In this document: one piece after another, positions 1 to 7,257 of the stretch | Layout: every line of letters begins with the position of its first letter | Position numbering within the stretch: position 1 is the first letter of the stretch | Position numbers and translations under genes: made by a program | Assembly (NCBI GenBank): GCA_964630925.1 | Contig: CAZVZK010000236.1 | Coordinates: 1-11,329, forward strand | DNA length: 11,329 nt | Direction of reading: 5' to 3' | DNA from: RGDT01 sp964630925 | Lineage (GTDB): Bacteria > Planctomycetota > Planctomycetia > Gemmatales > Gemmataceae | Notes under the pieces: model-generated | The model's database searches: none | Seen by the model: only the letters and a program-made list of their open reading frames with translations | Told to the model about the DNA's origin: nothing

Positions 1-163
1 CGAGTGGCTCACCTACCCCGCCAAACCTCGTTCGCCAAAGTAGGCCTCCACCCGAGATGCGCCCTGGCCCGGTTCTCCCCTTCCACACGGCCCCTCCGGT
101 CCCCATAATGATGCCTGTCATGCCCTGAGACATCCGACCCCCACCCCCCCGGAGCCTGGCACC
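1..163 (+). other. Leader region upstream of the cytochrome gene
   Basis: This stretch has no gene I can support and ends at the start codon of the propeller/cytochrome gene. It is C-rich on the + strand, with one AT-rich island near 104-112. A GGAG at 151-154 lies nine bases before the ATG at 164 and is a reasonable ribosome binding site. It presumably holds the promoter and 5' leader of the rightward gene. What lies before position 1 is unknown, so the end of another gene could reach into the first bases. Confidence 0.5.
81..109 (+). promoter_or_regulatory. Possible sigma-70-type promoter
   Basis: CATAAT at 104-109 matches the -10 consensus at five of six positions and is the only such AT-rich hexamer in the upstream region. 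Seventeen bases before it is TTCCAC (81-86), which matches the -35 consensus poorly. Transcription would start near 116, giving a leader of about 48 bases with the GGAG ribosome binding site. This is pattern matching only, and planctomycete promoters are poorly conserved. Confidence 0.25.
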
Positions 164-2062
164 ATGTCGCGCCTCGCGGCCCTCGCCGTCCTCCTCCTGC
201 CCGGCCTCTCCCTCGCCGGCTCCTCCAACTCCCTCCTCGACGTGTCGCCCGACGGCAAACGCCTCACCGCCGTCAACGCCGACAACGGCACCGTCTCCAT
301 CATCGACCTGAAGTCCCGCAAGGTCATCCACGAGGTCCCCGTCGGCGACAAGCCCGAGGGCGCCACCTGGGTCGGCGACACCACCGTCCTCGCCGTCACC
401 GTCTACCGCGACGACAGGGTCGTCTTCATCGACGCCGACAAGGGCAAGGCCATCGAATCCCTCGACGTGGACGACGAGCCCTACGGCATCGTCGCCACGA
501 GGGACGGCAAGACCGCCTATGTCACCCACGAATACCCCGGCAAGGTCAGCGTCATCGACCTGAAGACACGCAAGGTCATCAAGCAGCTCCCCGCCGGCTC
601 CCACCCCCGCGGCATCGCCCTCTCCCCCGACGAGAAGACCGTCTACGTCACCGAGTTCTACACCGGCATCCTCAACGCCATCGACATCGAGAAGGGCAAG
701 GTCGTCGACTCCTGGAAGGGCCACTCCACCGACAACATCGCCCGCCACGTCGTCCTCCACCCCACCCGCCCCAAGGCCTACATCTCCCACATCCGCAGCA
801 AGGTCGAGGTCAACCACGGCGACGGCTCCATCTTCCCCCAGCTCTCCATCTGCACCCTCGTCAGCGCCGACAAGAGCAAGGACCGCCGCGCCTCCATCGG
901 CATGGACACCTTCAACGGCGTCTACGTCACCGCCAACCCCTGGGAGTCCGCCATCTCCCCCGACGGCAAGCGCATCTACACGATCTACTCCGGCACCGAC
1001 GACATGAACGTCTGCAACATCATCGACGACGACTACAAGGAGATCTCCCGCCGCGGCTTCCCGCGCCAGCTCGCCTCACGCGGCGAGATCGCCGTCCCCC
1101 GCGCCGTCCGCGTCTCGCCCGACGGCGCCGAGGTCTACGTCTACAACACCCTGTCCTTCGAGGTCCTCGTCTTCGACGCCGACGCCTCCTCCCGCAAGGC
1201 CGCCATCAAGTCCTGCGACCCGCCCAAGTCGCCCGAGTGGGTCCGTGGCAAGGCGCTCTTCAACACCGCCAAGTCCCCCATGACCTCGCGGCGGTGGATC
1301 TCCTGCTCCGCCTGCCACCCCGACGGCCACAGCGACGCCCGCGTCTGGACCAACCCCGAGGGCAAGCGCCGCACCCCGCCCTTCTTCGGCATGGCCCACA
1401 CCCACCCCCTGCACTACTCCGCCGACCGCGACGAGGTGCAGGACTTCGAGTACACCATCCGCGGCAAGCTGATGGGCGGCTACGGCCTGATCCGCGGCGC
1501 CCTCAAGTCCAAGGACGGCTACAAGCCCACCGAGCTGGACGTGAAGACCGGCGGCCGCAGCAAGGACCTCGACGCCCTCGCCATCTACTCCAACTCCTTC
1601 ACCTTCACACTCTCCCCCCACGCCCCCAAGGGCAAGCTCTCCGAATCCGCCCTCCGCGGCAAGGACCTCTTCCACAGCAAGGAGGTCGGCTGCGCCAAGT
1701 GCCACTCCGGCCCCTACTACTCCGACTCCACGCTCACCAAGCCCTACAAGCTGCATGACGTGGGCACAGGCGGCGACCCCGACGAGAAGATGAGCCCCGA
1801 GTACGACACCCCCACGCTCCTCGGCATCTACCGCGCCGCCCCGTACCTGCACCACGGCAAGGCGAAGACGCTCAAGGACGTCCTCACCACGCAGAACGCC
1901 GAGGACAAGCACGGCAAGACCAGCCACCTCAAGCCGGCCCAGATCGACGACCTCGTCGAGTTCCTCAAGGCCCTCCCCTACGAGGCCCCGCCGGACGAGA
2001 CCCCCAACACCGTCAAGGACCGTTTCGTCGAGAAGAAGAAGGCGCTGTCCCGCAGGGATTAG
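164..2062 (+). CDS. Exported seven-bladed beta-propeller fused to dihaem cytochrome c (MauG/CCP-like) domain
   Basis: The protein has 632 residues. A signal peptide (hydrophobic 4-18, likely cleavage after S-L-A18) sends it across the inner membrane. Residues about 25-345 form a YVTN/YncE-type propeller. Seven blade cores can be counted, for example DVSPDGKRLTAVN, VATRDGKTAYVTH, ALSPDEKTVYVTE, AISPDGKRIYTIY and RVSPDGAEVYVYN. Residues about 355-615 are a dihaem cytochrome c domain with haem motifs C381SACH385 and C510AKCH514. After the second haem comes a TPTL...APYLHHG...TLKDVL block, the usual C-terminal signature of the cytochrome c peroxidase/MauG family; M588-region MSPEYDTPTL supplies a possible distal Met. 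It is probably a periplasmic redox or peroxidase-like enzyme whose propeller binds a partner or cofactor; the substrate cannot be read. The ATG at 164 is supported by a GGAG nine bases upstream and by the signal peptide. No neighbour explains it. Confidence 0.88.
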   Translation: MSRLAALAVLLLPGLSLAGSSNSLLDVSPDGKRLTAVNADNGTVSIIDLKSRKVIHEVPVGDKPEGATWVGDTTVLAVTVYRDDRVVFIDADKGKAIESLDVDDEPYGIVATRDGKTAYVTHEYPGKVSVIDLKTRKVIKQLPAGSHPRGIALSPDEKTVYVTEFYTGILNAIDIEKGKVVDSWKGHSTDNIARHVVLHPTRPKAYISHIRSKVEVNHGDGSIFPQLSICTLVSADKSKDRRASIGMDTFNGVYVTANPWESAISPDGKRIYTIYSGTDDMNVCNIIDDDYKEISRRGFPRQLASRGEIAVPRAVRVSPDGAEVYVYNTLSFEVLVFDADASSRKAAIKSCDPPKSPEWVRGKALFNTAKSPMTSRRWISCSACHPDGHSDARVWTNPEGKRRTPPFFGMAHTHPLHYSADRDEVQDFEYTIRGKLMGGYGLIRGALKSKDGYKPTELDVKTGGRSKDLDALAIYSNSFTFTLSPHAPKGKLSESALRGKDLFHSKEVGCAKCHSGPYYSDSTLTKPYKLHDVGTGGDPDEKMSPEYDTPTLLGIYRAAPYLHHGKAKTLKDVLTTQNAEDKHGKTSHLKPAQIDDLVEFLKALPYEAPPDETPNTVKDRFVEKKKALSRRD

Positions 2063-2107
2063 GTACGGGCGAGGCCCCACCTGGATTCGCTGCGGTGGGC
2101 GAGGCAG

Positions 2108-2205
2108 TCCCGTAGGGCAGGCTGCCAGCCTGCCAGGTCCCGTAGGCTGCCAGCCAGCCAACTATCCCGTAGCCCGCTGGGCGGGCCTCAGGCCCGCCCA
2201 GCGGG
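2108..2205. repeat. Three TCCCGTAG-plus-palindrome units (REP-like)
   Basis: TCCCGTAG occurs at 2108-2115, 2138-2145 and 2165-2172, spaced 30 and 27 bases apart. Each copy leads directly into a palindrome. The first is GGCAGGCT-GCC-AGCCTGCC (2116-2134, 8-bp stem). The second is GGCT-GCC-AGCC (2145-2155, sharing the final G of the box). The third is the 16-bp inverted repeat at 2173-2205. The first two units are clearly degenerate copies of each other. The arrangement resembles REP/BIME-like intergenic repeats, but whether the unit recurs elsewhere in the genome cannot be seen here. Confidence 0.55.
2173..2205. terminator. Perfect 16-bp inverted repeat, possible terminator or repeat hairpin
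   Basis: The left arm (2173-2188, CCCGCTGGGCGGGCCT) is exactly complementary to the right arm (2190-2205), with one base between. As RNA it would fold into a 14-bp stem with a five-base loop. It lies 110 bases after the cytochrome stop codon and 95 bases before the phosphatase start. No U-tract follows, so it is not a canonical intrinsic terminator; it could stabilise mRNA ends, bind a protein or be part of the repeat family above. Confidence 0.4.
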
Positions 2206-2299
2206 GGCGTCGCCCCGAGGTGACGGATCGGCCCGATCCGGCCTGACCTCGCGGCCTGACGCCCACACCCGCCCGATCGAACATGACCAGGGAGCAGAG

Positions 2300-3070
2300 A
2301 TGAACGCGGAGGTCCGCAGCCGTTACGAGAAGGGCATCGATTTCGCGCGGGCGGCCGGCAAGGTCGCCCTGGCCTACTTCGAGAAGGGCGTCCACGTCGA
2401 GACGAAGGGCGACGCCAGCCCCGTCACCGTCGCCGACCGCGAGGCCGAGAAGTCCCTCCGCGCCGCCATCTCCGCCGCCTTCCCCGGTGACGGCTTCCTA
2501 GGCGAGGAGTTCGGCGACACCCCCGGCACGTCCGGCTTCCGCTGGATCATGGACCCCATCGACGGCACCCGCAGCTTCGTCCGCGGGATACCCCTCTGGG
2601 GCACGATGGTCGGCCTGGAGTACAGGGGCGAGATGGTCGCCGGCATGATCGACTGCGCCTGCCAGGGCCAGACCTGGCACGCCATGCGCGGCGGCGGCGC
2701 CTACCGCGACGGCACCAGGATCACCGTCTCGGCGGTCACCGACATGCCGAAGGCGAACCTCTTCTACTCCGGCCTCAACTGGTTCGTGAAGGCCGGCCGC
2801 GAGAGGCAGTTCCTCGAGCTGGTCCGCCGCACCGAGCGTCAGCGCGGCTACGGCGACTGGTACGGCTTCATGCTCGCCGCCCAGGGCGCCGGCGAGGCAA
2901 TGATCGAGTACGGCGTCCACGCCTGGGACGTGGCCGCCGTCATCCCCATCGTCGAGGAGGCCGGCGGCCGCTTCACCAACTGGGACGGCGGCCAGGACAT
3001 CTTCAAGCCCGACGTCATCGCCAGCAACGGCCACCTGCACGCCGAGCTGCTGGCGATCCTCAACTCGTAA
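2300..3070 (+). CDS. hisN: Inositol monophosphatase family protein, probable histidinol-phosphatase
   Basis: The protein has 256 residues, the full length for this family, and is cytoplasmic with no signal peptide. All metal-site motifs of the Mg-dependent, Li-sensitive phosphatase superfamily are present: G68EE70, D85PIDGT90 and W209D210VAA. The stretch DPIDGTRSFVRGIPLWGTM resembles the HisN type of histidinol-phosphatase (histidine biosynthesis, histidinol phosphate to histidinol) more than classical inositol monophosphatase SuhB, and this is the basis for the symbol. The alternatives are inositol-1-phosphatase or another sugar-phosphatase; no histidine gene is nearby to decide. The ATG at 2300 is preceded by AGGGAG ending five bases upstream, a strong ribosome binding site. 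It converges with the histidine kinase gene, whose stop codon is 38 bases away. Confidence 0.85.
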   Translation: MNAEVRSRYEKGIDFARAAGKVALAYFEKGVHVETKGDASPVTVADREAEKSLRAAISAAFPGDGFLGEEFGDTPGTSGFRWIMDPIDGTRSFVRGIPLWGTMVGLEYRGEMVAGMIDCACQGQTWHAMRGGGAYRDGTRITVSAVTDMPKANLFYSGLNWFVKAGRERQFLELVRRTERQRGYGDWYGFMLAAQGAGEAMIEYGVHAWDVAAVIPIVEEAGGRFTNWDGGQDIFKPDVIASNGHLHAELLAILNS

Positions 3071-3108
3071 CACCCTCAACGCCGCGTCGTGCAGGCACCC
3101 GCGGGCCC
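3071..3108. other. Short convergent intergenic gap
   Basis: The stop codons of the phosphatase (rightward) and the histidine kinase (leftward) face each other across these 38 bases. An eight-base palindrome CCCGCGGG lies at 3098-3105. I see no convincing terminator stem with a T-run, so transcripts from either side may run into the opposite gene. Confidence 0.4.
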
Positions 3109-4817
3109 TCACGCCCGTGGCCGCCACCCCCCCAGCGCCCCCACCACCCCGCATAGCTCGCGCGGGTTGATCGGCTTCGCCGCGTGCATCTGGAACCCGC
3201 ACATCAGCGCCTTCATCCGGTCCTCCGCCCGCGCCGCCGCCGTGAGCGCCACCGCGGGGAGGGGCAGGCCCCGCCCGCGCACCTGCCGGATCAGGTCGTA
3301 CCCGTCCTCCCCGGCATCCCGATGTCGCTCACCAGCACGTCCGCGTCGAACACCGCCAGCGCCTCCAGCGCCTCCCGCGCGCTGCCGCACACACGCACCT
3401 CCGCCCCCGCCGCCCCCAGCGCCACCGCGATCATCTCCCGCGCGTCCGCCTCGTCGTCCACCACCAGCACCCGCAGCCCCGCCACCGACCCCGGCCCTAC
3501 CGCCTGCATCTCCGGCCTGCTCCCGCTCGCCAGCGCCGACAACGGCAGCCGCACCCGGAACGTCGCCCCGCGCCCCTCGCCCTCGCTGTGGGCCGTCGCC
3601 GTCCCCCCGTGCAGCTCCACCAGGTGCCGCACGATCGACAGCCCCAGCCCCAGCCCGCCGAACTTCCGCGTCGTCCCCGTATCCCCCTGCCGGAACCGCT
3701 CGAACACGTGCGGCAGCAACGCCGGCGCGACCCCCAACCCGTCGTCCTTCACCGTCAACACCACGTCGGCCTTCTCGCGCGTCAGCGTGGCCTCGATCCG
3801 CCCGCCCCGCGGCGTGAACTTGACCGCGTTCGACAGCAGGTTCCACGCCACCTGCTGCAGCCGCGTCGGGTCGCCCATCACCACGCACGGCTCCCCCGCC
3901 AGCGACACCGTCACCTCCACCTCCTTGGCCGACGCCGCCGGCCCGATGGCGTCCGCCGCCGCCCGCACCACGCCCGCCATCTCCACGGGCCGCGTCTCCA
4001 GACGCAGCTTCCCCGTGATGATCCGCGACACGTCGAGGAGGTCGTCGATCAGCTTGGCCTGCGCCCGCGTGTTGCGGTCCAGCACCTCCAGCCCACGCGC
4101 CGTCATCCCCTCGTCGAGTTTCCCCTCGCGCAGCAAATGCGTCCACCCCATCATCGCGCTCAGCGGCGTCCGCAGCTCGTGCGACAGCGTCGCCAAAAAC
4201 TCATCCTTGAGCCGGTTCGCGTTCTCCGCCTCCGTGCGCGCCCGCTGCTCGCTCTCCAGCAGGCGTTCGCGCTCGGCCTGCGCCTTCTTGCGCGACGCGA
4301 TCTCCTCCACCAGGGCCGCGTTCGCCTTCTCCAGCTCCGCCGTCCGCTCCTCCACGCGCCTCTCCAACGACCGCCGCTCCTGCTCCAGCGCCCGCTCGGC
4401 CCGCATCCGCTCGGCGATCTCCCCCTCCAGCTCCTCGCTCGTCCGCAGCGCCAACGCCTTCGGCACCACCGGGATCAACGCGATCACCGTCGCCCAGGAG
4501 ACGATGGCCGTCAACAACTTCAGCACCCCCGCCAGCCGGTACAGCGGGTGGTAGATGATCACCGCCTCCATGAAGTGCGTGAAGCCGCAGCTCACGATGA
4601 ACAGCCCGAACAGCAGGAACACCCCCCGGAACGGCAGCGCCCGCCGCCGCCACGCGAAGAACACCAGCACCCCGGGGATCGCCAGGTACGCCAGCCAGAT
4701 CAGCACGTCCGACACCAGGTGCAGCGGCAGAAGCCCCGGCACGTCGCCGAAGCCGCCGCAGTCGCGGCGGGCGATGAACGGGGCCGGGTCGAACAGGCGC
4801 GACAGGAGCTCGAACAT
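3109..4817 (-). CDS. Ethylene-receptor-like hybrid sensor histidine kinase, frameshifted in the receiver domain
   Basis: The uninterrupted frame (4817 to 3291) gives 508 residues; restoring one base gives 569, ending at 3109. Residues 36-119 form three membrane helices matching the ETR1 ethylene-binding domain: D37, Y44, I47, P48 in helix 1, I74, C77, H81 in helix 2 (FIVSCGFTHF), and K100-LLTAIVS in helix 3. Residues about 125-210 are a charged coiled coil replacing the GAF domain of plant receptors. HisKA has the phospho-accepting H213 (SHELRTP). HATPase has N326/N330, D359GLG and GGLGLGLS (387-394), so the kinase core is intact. A receiver starts near 448 with D454D455E and acceptor D498, then the frame breaks. 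The rest (EDGYDLIRQVR, ALTA, AAKP) continues in the next frame. A TGA immediately upstream in frame fixes the start at 4817. Only three bases separate it from the exporter stop, suggesting translational coupling. The ligand is inferred, not shown. Confidence 0.88.
3309..3312 (-). other. One-base deletion (frameshift) in the receiver domain
   Basis: On the coding strand the sequence reads ATGCCGGGGAGGACGGG, translating as MPGRTGTT then stop at 3291-3293. Adding one G to the four-G run gives ATG CCG GGG GAG GAC GGG TAC GAC CTG, that is MPGEDGYDL, the normal receiver sequence after the acceptor Asp. The downstream frame stays open to 3109 and carries the remaining receiver motifs with no decay. 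A homopolymer location makes a sequencing or assembly error the likeliest cause; a recent real mutation or phase-variable run is possible. Confidence 0.85.
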
Positions 4818-4820
4818 GGC

Positions 4821-5777
4821 TCAACCCCCCGGGAGGCCCCTCATGGGCGCCTCGCCCCGCCGCAGCCGGCCTTCCTGCTCCAGCTCCAGCAACGGGCTGT
4901 CGTGCCAGGAGTCATACGCCTCCGCCGGCTCCGCGTGGACCGTCACCTCCAGGCCCGGCACCGCCGCCTCCACCGCCTTCTCGATCCGGTTCATCACGTC
5001 GTGCGCCTCCTGCACCGTCATGCCCCCCGGCACCAGCAGGTGGAAATCGGCGAACCGCCTCCGGCCCGCCTGCCGCGTCCGCAGCGCGTGGAAGTCCATC
5101 CCCGGCCCCAGCTCGGCCCGGATCGCCGCCCGGACCTTCTCCTGCTCCCCCTCCGGCAGCGCCGCGTCCATCAGCCCGTCGAACGAGCGCCACACCAGAG
5201 CCACCCCCGTCCACAGGATGTTGGCCGCCACCAGCAGCGCCAGCACCGGGTCGAGCCACGACATGCCCGTCCACGCCACCAGGCCCAGCCCCGCCAGCAC
5301 GCCGGCGCTCGTCCACACGTCCGTCATCAGGTGCTGCCCGTCCGCCTCCAGCACGATCGAGCCGTGCTCCCGCCCCGTGTGGAGCAGGAGCCACGCCACC
5401 AGCCCGTTGATCACGGCGGCGACGCACGACAGCCCCAGCCCCAGGCCCAGCCCCTCCAGCTCGCGCGGGCGGATCAGCCGCTCCACCGCCGCCCACGCGA
5501 TCCCGGCGGCGGCCACGAGGATCAGCCCGCCCTCCAGCCCGCTCGAGAAGAACTCGATCTTCTCGTGGCCGAACGGGTGCGAGGCGTCCGCCGGGCGCGA
5601 GGCGTACCACACCGCGACATACGCCGCGCACGCCGCCGCCAGGTTGATGATCGACTCCAGCGCGTCCGACAACAGGCTCACGGACCCTGTCAGCCAGTAC
5701 GACAGCCCCTTCAGCCCGAGCGTGATGAGCGCCGCGGCGATGGAGAGCTGGAGCGGGAAGCGCAGGCTCGCGGACAT
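4821..5777 (-). CDS. Cation diffusion facilitator (CDF) family metal-cation exporter
   Basis: This 318-residue inner-membrane antiporter moves a divalent metal ion out of the cytoplasm against protons; Zn, Fe, Mn, Co or Cd are possible and the sequence does not decide. Compared with E. coli YiiP at a constant offset of four, the second metal site is conserved (D64, H67, H71 in the ADASHPFGHEKIE loop) and so is half of the transport site in helix 5 (H149, D153 in QHLMTD). In helix 2 the usual DxxxD is E41-S-I-I-N45 (SDALESIIN). The cytoplasmic tail from about 205 has the metal-binding DFHL, EAHDVMNRIE and VTVHAEP pattern of the family. The ATG at 5777 follows GGGAGGAG by five bases, a strong ribosome binding site. 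It lies 35 bases after the kinase gene and three before the sensor histidine kinase, all leftward. Confidence 0.9.
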   Translation of the reverse strand: MSASLRFPLQLSIAAALITLGLKGLSYWLTGSVSLLSDALESIINLAAACAAYVAVWYASRPADASHPFGHEKIEFFSSGLEGGLILVAAAGIAWAAVERLIRPRELEGLGLGLGLSCVAAVINGLVAWLLLHTGREHGSIVLEADGQHLMTDVWTSAGVLAGLGLVAWTGMSWLDPVLALLVAANILWTGVALVWRSFDGLMDAALPEGEQEKVRAAIRAELGPGMDFHALRTRQAGRRRFADFHLLVPGGMTVQEAHDVMNRIEKAVEAAVPGLEVTVHAEPAEAYDSWHDSPLLELEQEGRLRRGEAPMRGLPGG

Positions 5778-5812
5778 CGGGCTCCTCCCTTGCGGGCAGG
5801 GGCATTGTACGG

Positions 5813-7156
5813 CTACCGCGATAGCAGCGCCGCCACGCTCACCAGCGCGAGCATCCCCGCGATGATGCAGACCGCCACCACCACCGCCATCTGGACGCTC
5901 ATGTCCCGGGACGCCGGCGGGCGGTACATCCGCGAAGGCGACTCGGCCATGGGGGTCTCACCCAGCGCCGGAGGCAGCGTCCGCGCCAGCGCCGACAGGT
6001 CCTCGTCCGCGTCCGTCGCCGGGGTCACGCCGCTGTCGTCCGGCGGCAGCTCCGCCGTGCGCGGCGCCTCCCACGGCGTCGGCCCGCTCACCGCGAACGG
6101 CCTCAACGCCTCCGCCAGGTCATGCGGCGTCTGGAATCGGTCCTCGGGCGCCTTCGCCAGCATCCGCGTGAGGATGGCGGCCACGGCCAGGGGCACGTCG
6201 CCCCGGAACTTGCTGACCGGGGCCGGCATCTCGGTGCCGTGGCGGATCAGCTTGTCCATCGCGCTGCCCCCGGGGAACGGCACCTGCCCCGTCAGCAGGA
6301 AGTGGAAGGTGCCGCCCAGCGAGTAGATGTCGCTGCGGATGTCCGCCGCGTGCAGCGAGCGCGACTGCTCCGGCGAGAGGTAGTCCGGCGTGCCCATCAC
6401 CATGTTGTCGCGTGTCAGGATGGTGCCCCCGGGCGCGGAGTGCGTCACGGTCCCCGGCGCCGGCTCCGCCAGCCGGGCCAGCCCGAAGTCGCTCACCTTG
6501 ACCAGCCCCGGCGAGTCGTCGCCCGCCGCCCCGTGCCACTGCACGAGGATGTTGGCCGGCTTGATGTCGCGGTGGACCATGCCGCGGGCGTGGGCGCATT
6601 GCAGCGCCATGCACACCTGGCGGACGTAGTCGCACGCCAGCCCCACCGAGAGCGGGCCCTGCTTGCGGACGAGCTGGTCCAGGTTCGGCCCGTCCACGAA
6701 CTCCAGCACCAGGAAGTAGCGCCCGCCCGCCTCGTTGGCGTCGTAGGCCGTCACGATGTTCGGGTGTACCAGCAGCGCCGCCGCCCGCACCTCGTGGAGG
6801 AACAGCTGCACCGCCCGCTCGGTGGACAGCAGGTCGGCGGCCAGCACCTTGAGGGCCACGATGCGCCCCATCGTGCGGTGCTCGGCCTTGTACACCCGCC
6901 CCATGCCCCCGCGCCCGAGCTGGTCGAGGATGCGGTACTGCCCGAGGAGGAACCCCGCCGTGCGGCCCAGCAGGAGCCGCTCTGCCTGGAAGCGCGTCAA
7001 CACCCCCTCGTCCACGAGGGCGCGGGCGACGGCTCGGCCACTCGGCTTGTCGGCGTGCCGCGCGTCGACGCGCGACAGGTCGTCCTTGCCGACGAGCCCG
7101 CTCTGACGCACGTAGGCGAGGAAGGTCTGGCGGTCGATGCTCTGCTGCGATGACAT
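5813..7156 (-). CDS. Tail-anchored serine/threonine protein kinase (PknB/Hanks type)
   Basis: From the chosen start the protein has 447 residues. Residues 1-70 are a small helical domain (FLAYVRQSGLV...VARALVDEGVLTRFQAERLLLG) often found ahead of planctomycete kinases. The kinase domain (74 to about 345) is complete: G-loop G81RGGMGRV, Lys K103, helix-C E121, H194RDIKPAN201 (an RD kinase), D222FG and GTPDYLSPEQ (254-263). A linker rich in Pro, Thr and Asp follows, then one membrane helix (421-445) with only two residues after it, so there is no outside sensor domain. The frame stays open upstream to an ATG at 7261, but those 35 residues look like translated leader; MSSQQSIDRQTF starts the recognisable domain. 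It presumably phosphorylates cytoplasmic partners near the membrane; targets are unknown. The first ATG region has only a weak GGAA ribosome binding site. Confidence 0.9.
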   Translation of the reverse strand: MSSQQSIDRQTFLAYVRQSGLVGKDDLSRVDARHADKPSGRAVARALVDEGVLTRFQAERLLLGRTAGFLLGQYRILDQLGRGGMGRVYKAEHRTMGRIVALKVLAADLLSTERAVQLFLHEVRAAALLVHPNIVTAYDANEAGGRYFLVLEFVDGPNLDQLVRKQGPLSVGLACDYVRQVCMALQCAHARGMVHRDIKPANILVQWHGAAGDDSPGLVKVSDFGLARLAEPAPGTVTHSAPGGTILTRDNMVMGTPDYLSPEQSRSLHAADIRSDIYSLGGTFHFLLTGQVPFPGGSAMDKLIRHGTEMPAPVSKFRGDVPLAVAAILTRMLAKAPEDRFQTPHDLAEALRPFAVSGPTPWEAPRTAELPPDDSGVTPATDADEDLSALARTLPPALGETPMAESPSRMYRPPASRDMSVQMAVVVAVCIIAGMLALVSVAALLSR

Positions 7157-7233
7157 TTCCGGTACCCGTGCGTGCCTCTCATTATGCGGGGCCGGCAGGG
7201 GTGATGTCAAAGGGAACACGGCCGCGGCAGGCG

Positions 7234-7257
7234 CGCGGCATCGGCCTAAGTGCCGCG
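7234..7257. terminator. Hairpin downstream of the lipoprotein gene
   Basis: CGCGGCA (7234-7240) and TGCCGCG (7251-7257) form a perfect 7-bp stem around a ten-base loop, 20 bases past the stop codon of the leftward propeller/LRR gene. No T-run follows on the coding strand, so at best it is a weak or Rho-assisted terminator or an attenuating structure before the kinase gene. Confidence 0.3.

Larger units (their letters stand above)
2063..2299. other. Intergenic region rich in palindromes
   Basis: These 237 bases separate two rightward genes and contain no convincing gene. They hold a weak hairpin (CCCACC 2076-2081 with GGTGGG 2094-2099), three TCCCGTAG boxes, each followed by a palindrome, and a long perfect inverted repeat. 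The last 90 bases carry the 5' leader of the phosphatase gene. The hairpins could end transcription of the cytochrome gene, but none is followed by a T-run. Confidence 0.6.

Noticed and set aside
2071..2100. Intrinsic terminator for the cytochrome gene (CCCACC/GGTGGG hairpin)
   Set aside because: The stem is only six base pairs with a twelve-base loop and no T-run, so it is too weak to annotate as a terminator on its own.
1076..2161. A 361-codon open frame on the - strand under the cytochrome gene
   Set aside because: The product is a Gly/Val/Ala/Leu-rich low-complexity sequence without motifs, opposite clear haem-binding coding sequence.
2283..2303. Six-codon upstream frame whose TGA overlaps the phosphatase ATG
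   Set aside because: ATGA overlaps can signal coupling, but a six-codon frame in this context is easily chance, and it lies across the phosphatase gene's own strong ribosome binding site.
3588..6326. A 912-codon open frame on the + strand, antisense to the histidine kinase, exporter and Ser/Thr kinase genes
   Set aside because: Its translation is a low-complexity mix of His, Arg, Pro and Gln with no domain, crossing three well-supported genes. This is expected in very GC-rich DNA, where stop codons are rare in shadow frames.
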